Source: Chlorokybus atmophyticus
Lineage: Eukaryota > Streptophyta > Chlorokybophyceae > Chlorokybales > Chlorokybaceae
Direction: 5' to 3'
Length of the DNA stretch: 64,000 nucleotides
Assembly (NCBI GenBank): GCA_009103225.1
Contig: RHPI01001043.1
Coordinates: 102,056 to 166,055, forward strand
Shown: piece by piece, positions 28,673 through 38,734 of the stretch
Layout of the letters: every line of letters starts with the position of its first letter
Numbering within the stretch: the first letter of the stretch is position 1
The notes under the pieces: generated by a model
What the model was told of the DNA's origin: nothing
Database searches by the model: none
What the model saw: only the letters and a program-made list of their open reading frames with translations
Program-made: the position numbers and the translations under genes

Positions 28673-29211
28673 TATGAGCCCTATTTCGGTGATAGGCACT
28701 TATGCTGAGCTGGAGGGCGCATCTTTCATCCGATAGGCTTGAGACTTATGGGCATTAAACTAGGCAATTATAGACTTCGTTTGAGTCAATAAACGCTGCA
28801 AACGGCCTACTATAGCACCAGATTCAAGTTTTCAAGCATGGGTTCATAGGCTGCACTTTCTTGTGCACATGATGGTATAACTTTGTCTGATGATAACTTG
28901 GGCTATACTGTCTCGAATTGGCTGAAAATAAGTGCATTGCAATGCTATAGGTGTGCTTTACTTATTTTCAAATTTTCAGTTCATTTGCCGCGGTATTGCA
29001 AAAGTTATAGAACTCAGTGCAAGTACGTAACGCATAGCTTTTTAGTTAAAACCCTACACATGTGAATAAAGACTAGAAGGTTTGAATTTCAGTTTGGCGC
29101 CTTTCAAGCTGTGTGAACGTTTGGGATGCTGTTGTAATTGATATTTGATGAGGCACCTTGGGGTGTGCTAGTTTGTGTGTTATTCTGGTTGAGTGAGGTG
29201 GGGGAGAGGAG

Positions 29212-29365
29212 GGGGGGGGGGNNNNNNNNNNNNNNNNNNNNNNNNNNNNNNNNNNNNNNNNNNNNNNNNNNNNNNNNNNNNNNNNNNNNNNNNNNNNNNN
29301 NNNNNNNNNNNNNNNNNNNNNNNNNNNNNNNNNNNNNNNNNNNNNNNNNNNNNNNNNNNNNNNNN

Positions 29366-29407
<42 letters not shown>
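29212..29407. repeat. Poly-G tract with a 144-base assembly gap
   Basis: About ten G at 29212-29221, then N at 29222-29365, then 42 consecutive G to 29407. It lies in the untranslated leader of the transposon. The true length of the homopolymer is unknown. Confidence 0.9.
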
Positions 29408-29409
<2 letters not shown>

Positions 29410-29583
29410 GCCAGGCTGTGCATAGGTGAAGTTGTGTGCATGCATGTGTGCTGGTTATTGAGCGCAAAGGGCAGTGGGTGAGGTTCAACAAGCTGCAACC
29501 TGCAAGTTAGCAAGTACAAGTACAAGTGTGTAGCACAAGACACGTTCTGCACCTCTGCTGCACCTCTACTACTACCTCTACCC

Positions 29584-31765
29584 ATGCCAAGAAGTAAAGG
29601 AGCACGGGTGGGTGATGTTTTGCTTCGGCATTGCATCATCATCCTTGTGGCAATGGTCCCACTCAGACCACCCATGTCCTCATGCTGCTAAGTGTATGCA
29701 GGGCAGCAAGCGCGTAAGAGCAAAGACCCCTCGCAAGCCTGGTGCCAGGGGCAGCTACAAGAGGCACCAAGACAACCTGGAAGACATTAGCAGAGTGGTT
29801 AGTGCTGTGAACGCCAAGTGTATGGATGTGAGCACCGCACTGGCGGAGTTGGACATCCCCTATAGCACTCTTTGGGACTACTGCCGGCACCCGCAGAAGC
29901 TTGACAACTACAGGTAACCAGTGATTAGTTTCAGTTGCAGTAATTGATGGCAAGTGCGCATGTGCATGTGTGTATGCTGAAAGTGATTGTGCGTGCAGAG
30001 GTGCAGGTGCACCTACTCTCTTGACGGATGAGGAAGAAACCGACGTGGCTACCTTCGTAAATGCACGCAACCAAGTTGGGAGAGCATTGACATGGACTGC
30101 GATATGCTTGGAGGTTGGCAAGCGATTAGCACAGGACCAGCGTGCGAAGACTTTCAAGAATGGCATGCCTACCAGAAAGTGGTTTGATGCTTTCAAAGCT
30201 AGGAAGAAGCTTGTGTCACGCAAGGCGGAACCTCTGGACCGCTCTAGAAGGATTGGCCTCAGCAGACCTGTGGTGGAGCATTACTTTAACCTGTTGGCAG
30301 AGGTAGTTAACGACCTGGGAGTGGGGCCTGATAGGATTATCTCCGCGGACGAGATAGGGGTAGAGCCCGACACTGCCATGCAAAACCAAAGAGTCATAGT
30401 AGCCAGGTCAGAATGCTATACTTGTGCATGTGATGCAAGTAGGAGTGCAAGTGCATTTGCTGATATGTTGATGTGCTTGGCAGTGGGTCGAAGTGGGCTC
30501 AAACAGCCACTACCTACAGTAGGGAACACATTACCTTGATGTGTGCGGTAACAGGCGTGGGGTATGCCTTTCCTCCACTTGTAATCCTGAAAGGCAAGAG
30601 GTTGAACGATGATGTGGACGGCTTTGATGTGTGGGGTGCTGGCTTCAAGGCTCAAGAGAATGCCTGGATGACCACAGAGATATTTGAAGATTGGGTGAAG
30701 ATGTTGGTGTTGCACATCCCGGGAGGAGTATCCGCTTCCAAACCAGCTCTGCTCATCATTGATGGCCATGTCAGCCGCTACAACGCGAGCATGATCAGCT
30801 ATGCAAGAGACCAAGGACTGCACATCATTATCTTGCCCCCTCACACCACTCACAGACTTCAAGTGCTCGACGTGAGCTGTTTTCACCCCTTTAAGGAGGA
30901 ATATAGGAAGCTCTACAGACAAAGGCAAGCAGTACGCTACAACTATCACCTGACAAGGAAAGAATTCCTGCGCATGCTTGTCAAACCATTCCACGCCGGG
31001 CTGTCTTCTCAAAACATCATCAGTGGCTTCCGTGCATGTGGACTGTGGCCGCTTAACAAGCATTGCGTGGACAAGTACCTGCCACCTGTACTTCCAGAAG
31101 GCCACCTGGGAGCGTTGCTTGAGGCCATAGATGTTGAAGATGCCACTGCCAACGACGCCACCAACCCAGAAGACAGCGTTGAGAACAACCACTTGCATGC
31201 AGAAGCTCCTCCCAAAAAGAGAAGGGGGGTCACCTGCGCACATATTCTAACAAGTGAGGAGCTGCATAGTATGTTGGTTGAACAAGATAATGAGAAGGAG
31301 AGGAAGCGGCAAGCAAAGCTTCAGAGGCAACAGGACAAGGCAGACAAGGCAGAGGCCGCTACATACGCAGCTGCACAAAAGGTTCTAGCACAAGCAGCCA
31401 AGAAGGCTGCAAGTGAGGAGAAGAAAAGGCAAGAGCAGGCAGAGAAGGAGGAGAGGCTTGCGGCAAGGCAAGCAAAGCAGCAGCAGGCAGCGAGACAGAA
31501 AGCAGATTACAAAGCAGCGCAAGAAGAGGGAGCTCGCCTTGAGAAGGAGCGGAGGGAGAGGACAGCCCTGGAAGCCACTGCTATACTCATGCGCTATGAG
31601 TGGGATCTTGTCTTGTGTGATAACCAGCAAGGTGAGCCATTCGCGGACGTTGCCGAAGACTATGTAAACACGCGCTTTACACCCCACCCAGAGGCGAAGG
31701 CAGCAGGCGCCCGCTGGAGGGCGAGGAGGAGAGCTGCTAGCAAGCAGCCAGAGTCAGTTCCGTAG
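29584..31765 (+). CDS. Pogo/jerky-type transposase, DD35D
   Basis: Exons 29584-29607, 29702-29913, 29999-30406 and 30484-31765 join to 641 residues with no break. After a basic N-terminus (SKRVRAKTPRKPGARGSYKR) comes a psq-type helix-turn-helix (DISRVV...STLWDY). A CENP-B/Tc5-like second DNA-binding domain follows (LTDEEETDVATFVN...PTRKWFDAFKAR). The DDE_1 catalytic core then begins, with Asp residues in SADEIGV, IDGHVSR and HRLQVLDVSCFHPFK; the last two are separated by 35 residues. The C-terminal 200 residues form a highly charged Lys/Glu/Ala/Gln coiled coil. The start at 29584 gives MPRSKGAR and a first intron of 94 bp; an alternative start at 29615 would read through that intron in frame. 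It cuts and pastes the surrounding element. Confidence 0.92.
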
Positions 31766-32386
31766 GCTAGATACAGCAACAGACCAAATGTGTACATAAA
31801 CAACATCAATATGCTTGGCAACAGTGAGCGCAACGGCTTTACAAACTGTATGTGTGTGCAACCCGTGTGTGCATGTGCATGCATGTTCAACGTGCCATAC
31901 ACACGCACACACCCAAACTCTGCATGTGCAGCGGCCTACACCAGCGCCAACACCAACGCCGCCGCGGCAACACTGCCTAATGCAACAACTATCGTTTAGG
32001 CGCCATGGCTGCAACCTTGCCGCCAAAAAATGACTGTAACAATGCATGCAGTGGCAATAGCTGTCAAGGCAAGCCTTGCAAACCGCCTGCACACCACCAA
32101 CACAGCCGCCACGTCACCCAACCCAACTATAACCTTATCCAAGGCCCAAGCTGCCTATCAGCGCTTGACAGGCAGCTTAGGTACTTACGAAATTAGGGCA
32201 AACTGCACTTTGCAGCAAACCCTAAAACACCCCTACTTTGGCGCGCTGTAGCTCACGGTACACCGCGCCCAAATATGCGAAAAAAATACTGTTGTGTAGG
32301 TAACATTATTAGCTGCCTAGCGTTCATATACATCCCCGCCGAAAAAGCAATGTAGGAAAAGTTATGATCTTAAAACCTTAAAAACC

Positions 32387-32409
32387 TCCGAAATTAGGTG
32401 AATTGACCC
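32387..32409 (-). repeat. Right terminal inverted repeat of the pogo-like element
   Basis: Perfect 23-bp complement of 28650-28672, followed by TA at 32410-32411. Confidence 0.93.
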
Positions 32410-32411
32410 TA

Positions 32412-32936
32412 TATTCAACAAACCCGAGCATACGAAAACTGGAACGATTGTTACTGTTCATGAGCAAAGTCTCTCTCACTAATGGGAAAAATCCAGCCAC
32501 CCGGGGGCACGTGACTAACATCGCATGCACCATTCATGATGTAAATGCATGCAACTTTGCTAGGTCGGTAGGCACTTAGTCACAAGCGCCGCAGGCAACT
32601 GGTTGTCCAGCTGCTGACATGGCGTGCCATCGTCAGCAGTGGCGCGACTGACGCTCAACCAACTGACAGCATTCGATTGACTGCCACGTAAATCTTTCGC
32701 TTTGTACACGATCAAGCACACGGTCTTACAGGCCCCGCTTCCTGTGGCATGGCTCCCAATCCGGTTAAGACCAATCACGTATCAAGCTGCATCAAGCGCT
32801 ATGTATACATGCTTGCGTACTTGCGTTCTTTAGTCCGTAGTGAAGTCCGTAGTCTGCAGCTTTCAGCTTTCAGGTTGTAAGTGGGTTTGCTTGCTGGGTT
32901 GTGGTTGCTGTGAGAGTCGTCTTTGTCGTCGTCGTT
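32412..32936. promoter_or_regulatory. Intergenic region upstream of the LEA-like gene
   Basis: No ORF recognised. Presumably holds the promoter of the gene starting at 32937. A tgccgaaaaagc-type or other named stress element was not confirmed. Confidence 0.35.
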
Positions 32937-33444
32937 ATGGAGAGCCATCGCATGGAGGGCGAGACCTACAGCCAGCGCACGCAAGGCACCACCAACATGG
33001 CCGGCCAGAAGATGCAAGAGACCAGAGTGAGCACTTGCCTTTGATTGCTGTTGATTGCTTAGAAGCTCGTAATGTCCAACCCAAAGTGGTTAAGCAGTCG
33101 GATACAGGCATGCTTGCATTGTGGGCTGATCTCTTGGTCCAGGCTATAATGGTATGCCATGCATGCAGTTGCACCATAGGTCTGGTTGTTGCAAGTAGCA
33201 GTGCTTATGCAGCTTGCAGCAAGCTTGCTGATCTTTGAGGTTGTCTGCGTTCATGCAGGAGGCGGCGGGCCAGAAGATGGACGAGATGAGTCAACGGTCG
33301 AGCGAGATGGGGCAGGAGACGAAGCAGAGCGCTCAGAGCATGACCGAGCGCGCCAAGGAGACAGCGAGCGAGGTGGGCGACAAGATGAGCGACATGGCGC
33401 AGAGCGCCAAGGAGAAGATGGGCATGGGAGGACACCAGGAGTAA
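32937..33444 (+). CDS. Small LEA-like (group 3/LEA_4-type) hydrophilic protein
   Basis: Two exons (32937-33026 and 33259-33444) give 91 residues. The protein is extremely hydrophilic and lacks Trp. It repeats an amphipathic helix pattern: GQKMQETR, GQKMDEMSQRSSEMGQETK, AQSMTERAKETASEVGDKM, AQSAKEKMGMG. The TERAKETASEVGDKM unit matches the 11-mer style of late-embryogenesis-abundant group 3 proteins. These are disordered in water, fold on drying and protect membranes or enzymes during desiccation or freezing. Function here is inferred. TGTAA lies in the 3' flank near 33615. A second gene of similar type lies at 40740-41688 on the other strand. Confidence 0.75.
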
Positions 33445-34477
33445 GAGTTCAATTCTTCATGGCTGCGCCACGGACCCCTCCTGACAGGCTAGCACACAGC
33501 AGGCATGCTGCCCACCACCATCACCGCCGTAGATACCTTCCATCCTGTACAGGACCTTTTCTGTGAATACAAACGCCAGACTGTGTGCACGCCAAACAAG
33601 GATGTACCTTGTATGTAAACCGTTTCTAAGTCATTCACGCTTGCAGCGGTACACTACTGCTCTAGTTGTGTGGCCTGCATACTCACATGCAGTTCAACTG
33701 ATCATCAGGCCAGTGGCCTGGTGAAAGCTCTTGCGTTCATGGCATGTTTACGCGAGAAGTGTTGGTGGGGTTGGTTTCGTCAGCTCATCGTAACGTGGTT
33801 GAGAATGTACATCCATCGCTGGTATGTTTTCAACAAGTTGAACTCATGTATGCTCGTCTTCTAACTTATTGCAACCTCATTGGTTACAAAGTGGTTACAC
33901 TTCAGTTTGCTGTACTAACGGTAGATTGACTGCGAGTGTTCACTGAGTGGTGACTATGAGTGGCATTGTGGTAGATCGTGTGGCGTGTGCACAAAGATAG
34001 CATTGCGTGTGGTTGTGCTATGTTGAGGGTGGTACTGCATAATCATTACGTGGCATGTTGTCCACGTGCAAGCACTCTGGTTGCCAAGTAGTACACGCTT
34101 GAGTACGCATCGTTTAGCTCGGTGGTTTCGCATAGAGTGAGGTGAGTGTGATGCATGCTGTGACATGCATCCCATGATGTTATGGGTTGCAAGCGCATAT
34201 GCGCAGTCTGCATTGTTTGTACACTGCACATACCATGCACATGTGGGTGTAGAGATGTACAAACGACATACTACGCTGTTCTGCTGTGCATATTTTTGTG
34301 CTATGCTGCTTCATGTCACACCACCCAAACTATCACACTGCTAGAGTGCGACAACCGCGCTGGTACTCTATGGGCGTGTGTACAAGAGGTGGTATGCTAC
34401 AATTGACACATGCATGGTGTGAAGCACACAGCAACATGCATGGTGTGTGAGACTGCATGATAGACAGAGTTGAGTGA

Positions 34478-34615
34478 TGGTGTGAGGCAGTGAGCAGCGC
34501 AGCGATTCTTAACTGTTGTACACTTGCACATAGAGTTTCAGAGTTTTACAGGATGGTGTGAGGCAGTGTGCAGCGCAGCGACGCCGTTGTACACTTGTAC
34601 ATAGAGGTGTAGAGG
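34478..34615. repeat. Two tandem units of about 75 bp
   Basis: Both units contain gatggtgtgaggcagtg, then gcagcgcagcga, then gttgtacacttg and acatagag. They differ by small indels. Confidence 0.65.
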
Positions 34616-34773
34616 TTCGCCAATAATAATTGTATACATGCAGTAGTGGGTGTCTCCGTATATATATCAGTACTCAGTGAAGTGCCTTGCGCAAGCTGTT
34701 CAACAACAACAAGTTGCACCGTGCTGCCGTGGCGCGCTAGAACCCCCTGCCAGCAACCGCATCAAAACAAGGA

Positions 34774-34921
34774 GGCGGATGCCGCATCCGCCATTGGTTT
34801 GATGGTGGGTATCATACTCAAGATGGCATACGGCACCGTGATAGGTGCCGAGCGTAGGAGAACTTCACCTACGCTCGGCGCCTATCTTGACATTGAGGCA
34901 GGTGACCATCACCTACCTCAA
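34774..34921. repeat. Three consecutive inverted repeats (hairpins)
   Basis: 34774-34792 is a 19-base near-palindrome (ggcggatg...catccgcc). 34841-34885 has 18-base arms (ataggtgccgagcgtagg) around 9 bases with one A/G mismatch. 34893-34921 has 13-base arms (ttgaggcaggtga) around 3 bases with one transition mismatch. No ORF with known content covers them. Confidence 0.75.
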
Positions 34922-35349
34922 CTGTGCACAATGGCATCCATGGCTGCATGCGTGCCACAATAGCAGCACAGTGGTGTGTATGTAGCCTGCAGTGCATGCG
35001 TGTGCGACTTTATGTGATCGCCATGTCACCAAGGCACTTCTACTTACACTGCTGGCGACTGTGGGTGTGGATGTGGCGATTTGGATGGGTGGCTGTGGGT
35101 GGCGGTGTGTGTGCATACGTGCGTGCGTTCGAGTTGGCTGGCGGTATGTGAGAGTGTGGTGTCTTTGGCAAATGTGCCACCTGACATGATGGTGTGCGAC
35201 GTGAGAGGCAGATAACGTGTACGCATGACCGATGATCTACAAGTGGGCGTGGTTACGCTGTATGTGCGTGGCATGCTCGGCTACTGGCCGCAAGTAGCCG
35301 CTAGTAGGTATGGTAGCATACTGCAACACTGTCAGCGCCCGTATCCGGT

Positions 35350-36009
35350 GTAGCTCAAGCCTTTACACAAGCATGTGCACGATAACCAGCTGCTTGCACA
35401 CGGTATGCGCAGCCCAGCACTACATCGCACACTGAACACCCAGGCAGTACCACTCTCATACTGCACGGCCCGCAGGCACACGTGGGGCCGCGCTGCACAT
35501 GCTCACTGCGCACCCATCCGAGAGACTCTACTACGAATGTATATTTGTCATACGTAAGTGTATCGTCAAGCAGCGCAGCCATCTTTCGCTCGTCACACGG
35601 CTGGCTTTCCATCATCAGGCCGTCGCCAGTACCGCGGGGTTGGATGCAGGGGCTCCCAGCCTGGTATGATGCGTACCGTTGCTGCCGCAAACACACGCAC
35701 TGCGATTGGCAGTGCGCCACATCACGCACAGCACCGCCGCTGTACACTGACAGCACCCACCGTGCGTCACTGCAGTGTGCCACGTACGATACGCATGTGA
35801 CTGCGCGGTTGATTTGCATACACTGTCACAAAGTGTGGCACCCCCTTTTCTCAAACATGTGCACCCTATACCATACTCTACTGTCTCAGACACATGCTTC
35901 AGCCTTCGGCTGCTCTCAGTTGCATGTACTTCAGCAAGCCTCCTCAAGTTTCTCAACACTCACTGCAGACCACTGGGCTGGCAGCCCAGTCACACAGCTC
36001 GGAGAGCAA
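35350..36009. other. Intergenic flank of the retroelement cluster
   Basis: A minus-strand ORF (35819-35355) includes LLDDTLTYDKYTFVVESLGW but no domain could be assigned. It may be remnant retroelement sequence. Otherwise nothing recognised. Confidence 0.35.
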
Positions 36010-36520
36010 CTACTGCAATTGTTTATATATAAGGGGTATGGTACGGTGGCAGCATGCATGGTGTGGACAATGCGAATGGCATGCATCAGCACAAGCATAC
36101 ACACGCTTTACACATCAAATTTAACCACCGGGCTAGTTCTATGGCTGCTTGCTACACTATACCAATGCTAGCCCGCCCCGTTAGACATACAAGCATGCAT
36201 TCGATTAGTACCTGCTCACATGGGCGCTGGTCAGTCCGTTGTCAACCACGGCCACAGCTGCAACAGCATCAACATGCAGGACTACTCCCCCCTCTCCCTC
36301 CGCTCCCTCTGCCTCCGCCCTCCTCTCAGCCACTACTGCGCGGGCTGCTGCGTGCCACGGTTGTCAACAACCCTTGCCGCGCAGTGCTCACGTCAGCACT
36401 GCGCTGGGTAGGGACCTTTGGGTCGTACGCTGGGGCTGTGCTGCTGTGCTGGTTAGGTGCAGCTGGTAGGGTTGGGTGGTGGGGTTGGTTGGTTGTGTCT
36501 GTGGCACGGGCAAGCTGGGT
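36010..36520 (-). repeat. Dispersed retroelement repeat, copy B
   Basis: Matches the segment at about 37565-38060 in the same orientation, at roughly 65-75% by eye. Shared blocks include accgggctag, gcccg-ccccgttag-cat, caggact-ctccc, ccttgc-gcgcagtg and ggttgggtggtggggttg. It starts just beyond the end of the reverse-transcriptase ORF and encodes, in the minus direction, a proline-rich tail (NQPHHPTLPAAPNQ). Confidence 0.6.
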
Positions 36521-36557
36521 TACCAGCAGCCTGCTCCCCGTGCAGTGGCTCGTACAG

Positions 36558-37580
36558 TCAGGCCCGGTGCTTGCGCACTTCCGCAAACACTACCTTGTAC
36601 AAGAGCTGCGGTGGTGTGCAGTATACGTAGGTGTTCGCTGTCAACATCTTGTGACGCAGCGTCGCCAACAGGCGTTTCATGGGGTGTCCGTCCTGCTGCA
36701 TGCCCAGGAGCAGCGCGGACATGGCGCTGACAAAGTGAGTCCGGTAGGTGCAAACGCGACTGAATCTTGCGTACTGGGATTCGACGACGCCCAACTTCAC
36801 TGTGCGAGGTAGATTGGACGATGGTAGGGGTGCTCGGTGGCGTGGTACGTTGGCGAAGGCTGGCAGATCACGCTTGCAGTATAGTCTGGTACACATTCCC
36901 AATTCCGTCTGGAACACTAACAGATCCAAAAATGAGACTGAAGTACCGCAGGCAGTGCTGGTCACCGTCAGAATGTCTCGCGGGTATATGCCTCCCCCTG
37001 GGACACCCGGTCCTCTGTACAGCAGATGCTCAAACTCCGGGATGTCCGCCACAAACAGATCGTCTATGTATCGCAGTACACCACGCGAGCACCTTGCTAA
37101 CAGCTGTACGTCACCAGTGCTCTGCAGGTGGTCGGCGAAGTCGAGTTCGTGGGTTAGCAGATACCCATTCGCCAAATGTGCACCAGCGTTGTTGCCCATC
37201 GGCACCCCCACGCACTGTCTGTACAGCTCATCAGTGGCTGTACGCACGTATAGGTTGGCCAGCAGGTACCGTAGCATGGCGCTCAGCAGTGCCGGGGTGA
37301 AAGTACGCCATTGGTGACCGTCGTCGTCTTCATAAGTGGCTGCCGCTGTCCAATAATGTAGCACCGTGCCATCCGATTCCACTGCCAAATGCAGATGCGT
37401 AGCGCGGCTGTGGTTGTGGTTGTGCTGATAGTCAAAAGTGGCAGCTACCAACCTCTCCATCCTTTGCAGTAGATCAGTGTGCTGTATGCGCGTTTAAAGT
37501 GTCGAAAAATCACAAGTCTTTAGCAGCATGCGTATCTGCTTGTCACATGTTGTGCGAGTGGAGTTCACCGCACATTGTAT
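36558..37580 (-). pseudogene. Penelope-like retroelement reverse transcriptase, interrupted
   Basis: A 300-residue open frame (37460-36558) carries RT motifs: CVGVPMGNNAGAHLANGYL, the catalytic RYIDDLFV, GGIYPRDIL and SFLDLLVF. Just upstream, in the same frame, is the motif A region CDFSTL, cut by a stop codon (TAA) where this RT type normally has tyrosine; TRIQHTDLL continues after it. The fingers region further upstream is missing or unreadable. The combination GVPMG...LAN.YL...RYIDD with DFSTLYT resembles Penelope-like and related non-LTR reverse transcriptases. No GIY-YIG endonuclease was seen. The copy should be inactive. Related repeats lie on both sides. Confidence 0.65.
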
Positions 37581-38733
37581 AGGGTATGTGAAGTGCTGTG
37601 TGAGACACACGCATACATATGCCACATGCACACCAACACTCACATGCACACTACCAATTCAGTTTATCAAGTTGTACACCATCACTACCGGGCTAACCAC
37701 TATCACTATGACACTACCGCCCGTCCCCGTTAGCCATGCATGCATGTTGACATGGTGTTACCTGCCCACAGGGCCGTTTCAGTCAGTTCTGTTCAGCGTC
37801 GCAGTTGCTGCAGCATCAAAGACCAGCAGGACTCCCTCCCCTCCTCCCCCTCCTCCCCCTTCTCCGCCACCACCCCCTTCCTCTGCCTCTCTCATCTCCC
37901 AAACCCTCTGCGCGTGAGCCACCCCGCGGTGGTCCTGCTGCCGCTGCCACCCTTGCGCTGCAGTGCCAACGTCAGCACTGCACTGCGCAGGGTCCTTGCG
38001 TCCTTGCCGACAGTTAGGTCTGGTCGGTGGGGTTGGGTGGTGGGGTTGTGTCGCTGATGACGCAAGCGCATGCACGCAATATCTACTAGATAGTACCTTC
38101 ACTATCAACACACAAGTTGTACATCATGATGTACATCTGTGCTCAACAGGTAGGCACATGCAACATGGATGCCAAAATGTGTACCGGATGCGGTGCATGT
38201 CATTGATGTATTTGTCTTGTGTGCGCGGCTGTGAAACGCGTGCATGCGTAGCAAGATGATAAGTGGAAAATGCGCACGCAACAACAACATTGTGCTACAC
38301 ATGCCGCACCACGTTTACGTACACGACTTCCAGGCGTGGATCTTATGATGTTGGCTAGGTATGAGGAATCAACGCATAACCAAACCCACCGTGACCGCAC
38401 TGCCTGTTGTGCACGCATGCACAAGAACTCAGCCACAAACAGTGTCAAGTTGTTATTACATGGTTTATGCACAACGCAACATTACAAAAAGAAGAACATG
38501 GCTCCAGCACAACTTATCCACAATCCACAGCGAAAATCCGTGTACAGTGCACATCATCCAACCCTGTGCTTAGTATCAAAAAGACGTGCACGACCTGACA
38601 GAATGTATCCATGCTGGGTCTGCATGAAAAGCAAGTCAATTGAGCGCAGTTGCACGTGTGACGCAGTCAGCAGCGAGCACAATTCCAAACACCAGACATA
38701 GTTATATACACCAACACATGTGCACAGTCACGC
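37333..38733. repeat. 1401-bp direct repeat, copy 1
   Basis: Identical over its length to 38735-40135 (constant offset 1402) apart from at least one base (tctgcgcg near 37910 against tctacgcg near 39312). It includes the 5' end of the reverse-transcriptase remnant. A single N separates the copies, which points to an assembly joint. Confidence 0.93.
37565..38060 (-). repeat. Dispersed retroelement repeat, copy C
   Basis: Same-orientation relative of copy B (36010-36520). It sits at the 5' side of the RT remnant, so the RT is bracketed by direct repeats, as in head-to-tail Penelope-like insertions. It lies within duplicated segment 1 and is therefore present again at 38967-39462. Confidence 0.6.
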
Positions 38734-38734
38734 N

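Larger units (their letters stand above)
28650..32409 (+). mobile_element. Complete pogo/Tigger-like DNA transposon (Tc1/mariner superfamily)
   Basis: The 23 bases at 28650-28672 (GGGTCAATTCACC...) are the exact reverse complement of 32387-32409. The element is flanked on both sides by TA (28648-28649 and 32410-32411), the target duplication expected for Tc1/mariner elements. Length is 3760 bp. Inside is one four-exon transposase gene. About 900 bp of 5' leader contain a G-homopolymer and an assembly gap; about 640 bp follow the stop. Perfect ends and an uninterrupted transposase suggest recent insertion and possible activity. Confidence 0.9.
33445..35349. other. Intergenic, gene-poor
   Basis: No gene recognised on either strand. 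A repeated gatggtgtgaggcagtg-gcagcgcagcg unit occurs at about 34478-34505 and 34553-34580, followed in each case by gttgtacacttg-acatagag, so roughly 75-bp tandem units are present. Three hairpins follow at 34774-34921. Confidence 0.5.

Noticed and set aside
29073-29675. Poly-proline / poly-glycine ORFs
   Set aside because: Translated G homopolymer and N gap in the transposon leader.
30416-31243. 275-residue minus-strand ORF
   Set aside because: Antisense shadow of the transposase.
34646-34963. 105-residue plus ORF over the hairpins
   Set aside because: Composition and hairpins explain it; no domain or splice structure.
36054-36812. 252-residue plus-strand ORF
   Set aside because: It is antisense to the reverse-transcriptase end and its repeat, with no domain of its own.
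36748-37317. 189-residue plus-strand ORF
   Set aside because: Mirror frame of the reverse transcriptase; the opposite strand carries the recognised motifs.
36010-38060. True LTRs flanking the RT
   Set aside because: Copies B and C are too divergent and encode part of the RT tail; tandem Penelope-like copies explain them better.
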